Shown piece by piece: positions 63,986 to 64,000 of a stretch of 64,000 bases of DNA. Numbering within the stretch: the stretch's first letter is position 1; each line of letters begins with the position of its first letter. The position numbers and the translations under genes were made by a program. Under the pieces are notes generated by a model that saw only the letters and a list, made by a program, of their open reading frames with translations, made no database searches and was not told the DNA's origin. This stretch comes from Gemmata massiliana (GTDB taxonomy: Bacteria > Planctomycetota > Planctomycetia > Gemmatales > Gemmataceae): assembly GCA_000531095.1 (NCBI GenBank), contig HG799465.1, positions 767,573 to 831,572 of the forward strand, given 5' to 3'.

Positions 63986-64000
63986 TACGCTTCCACTTCA

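Overview
The window is GC-rich bacterial chromosome, almost certainly from a planctomycete of the Gemmataceae (Gemmata-like). The evidence is a TIGR02996/leucine-rich-repeat gene remnant, three TIGR03067-type genes in tandem, a DUF1559 pilin-like protein, a PfaD/PUFA-type ketosynthase pair, a Uma2 protein and many palindromic repeats between genes. No rRNA or tRNA gene was seen.

Layout. (1) 1-2.1 kb, minus: a pfaD-ketosynthase operon, damaged in both genes. (2) 2.3-5.2 kb, minus: a broken TIGR02996-LRR gene behind a membrane-anchored TPR protein. (3) 5.3-23.8 kb, minus: one long S10-spc-alpha ribosomal superoperon from rpsJ to rplQ with secY, adk, map and rpoA. The usual neighbours rplC, rpmD and infA are absent from their places. 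(4) 24.4-29.3 kb, plus: a response regulator, a sensor kinase with a very long Pro/Gly-rich sensor region, and two exported proteins. (5) 29.4-34.7 kb, plus: a MazG-like protein, a large membrane protein, a four-helix-bundle gene framed by repeats, an ABC ATPase and galE. (6) 35-51 kb, plus: a MoxR-DUF58-VWA block of the Bat type with three TIGR03067-like genes, two large VWA membrane proteins, a DUF4175-like membrane protein, a 1046-residue exported coiled-coil protein and an exported prenyltransferase/squalene-cyclase-like protein. (7) 51-56.7 kb, minus: nadE, a nicotinate phosphoribosyltransferase-like gene and small unknown genes. (8) 56.7-61.2 kb, minus: a YbdK-type carboxylate-amine ligase (frameshifted), two ATP-grasp-like proteins and an esterase, which look like one small-molecule ligation pathway. 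(9) 61.3-64 kb: a Uma2 nuclease-like protein, a sugar-phosphate isomerase family protein and a degenerate receiver-domain protein.

The most unusual signal is in the DNA between genes. At least twelve spacers, eight of them inside the ribosomal superoperon, carry runs of degenerate 7-base units. The runs start beside each gene and face each other across the spacer, so each transcript could fold into a long imperfect hairpin. Each spacer has its own 7-mer flavour. A second family is GC-rich palindromic elements with 27-49-base arms. These sit at or just after stop codons, are nested in one place, and appear to interrupt coding sequence in two others. Two genes (pfaD and the YbdK-like ligase) are each broken by a single missing base in a G/C run, so either sequencing error or real decay is possible.
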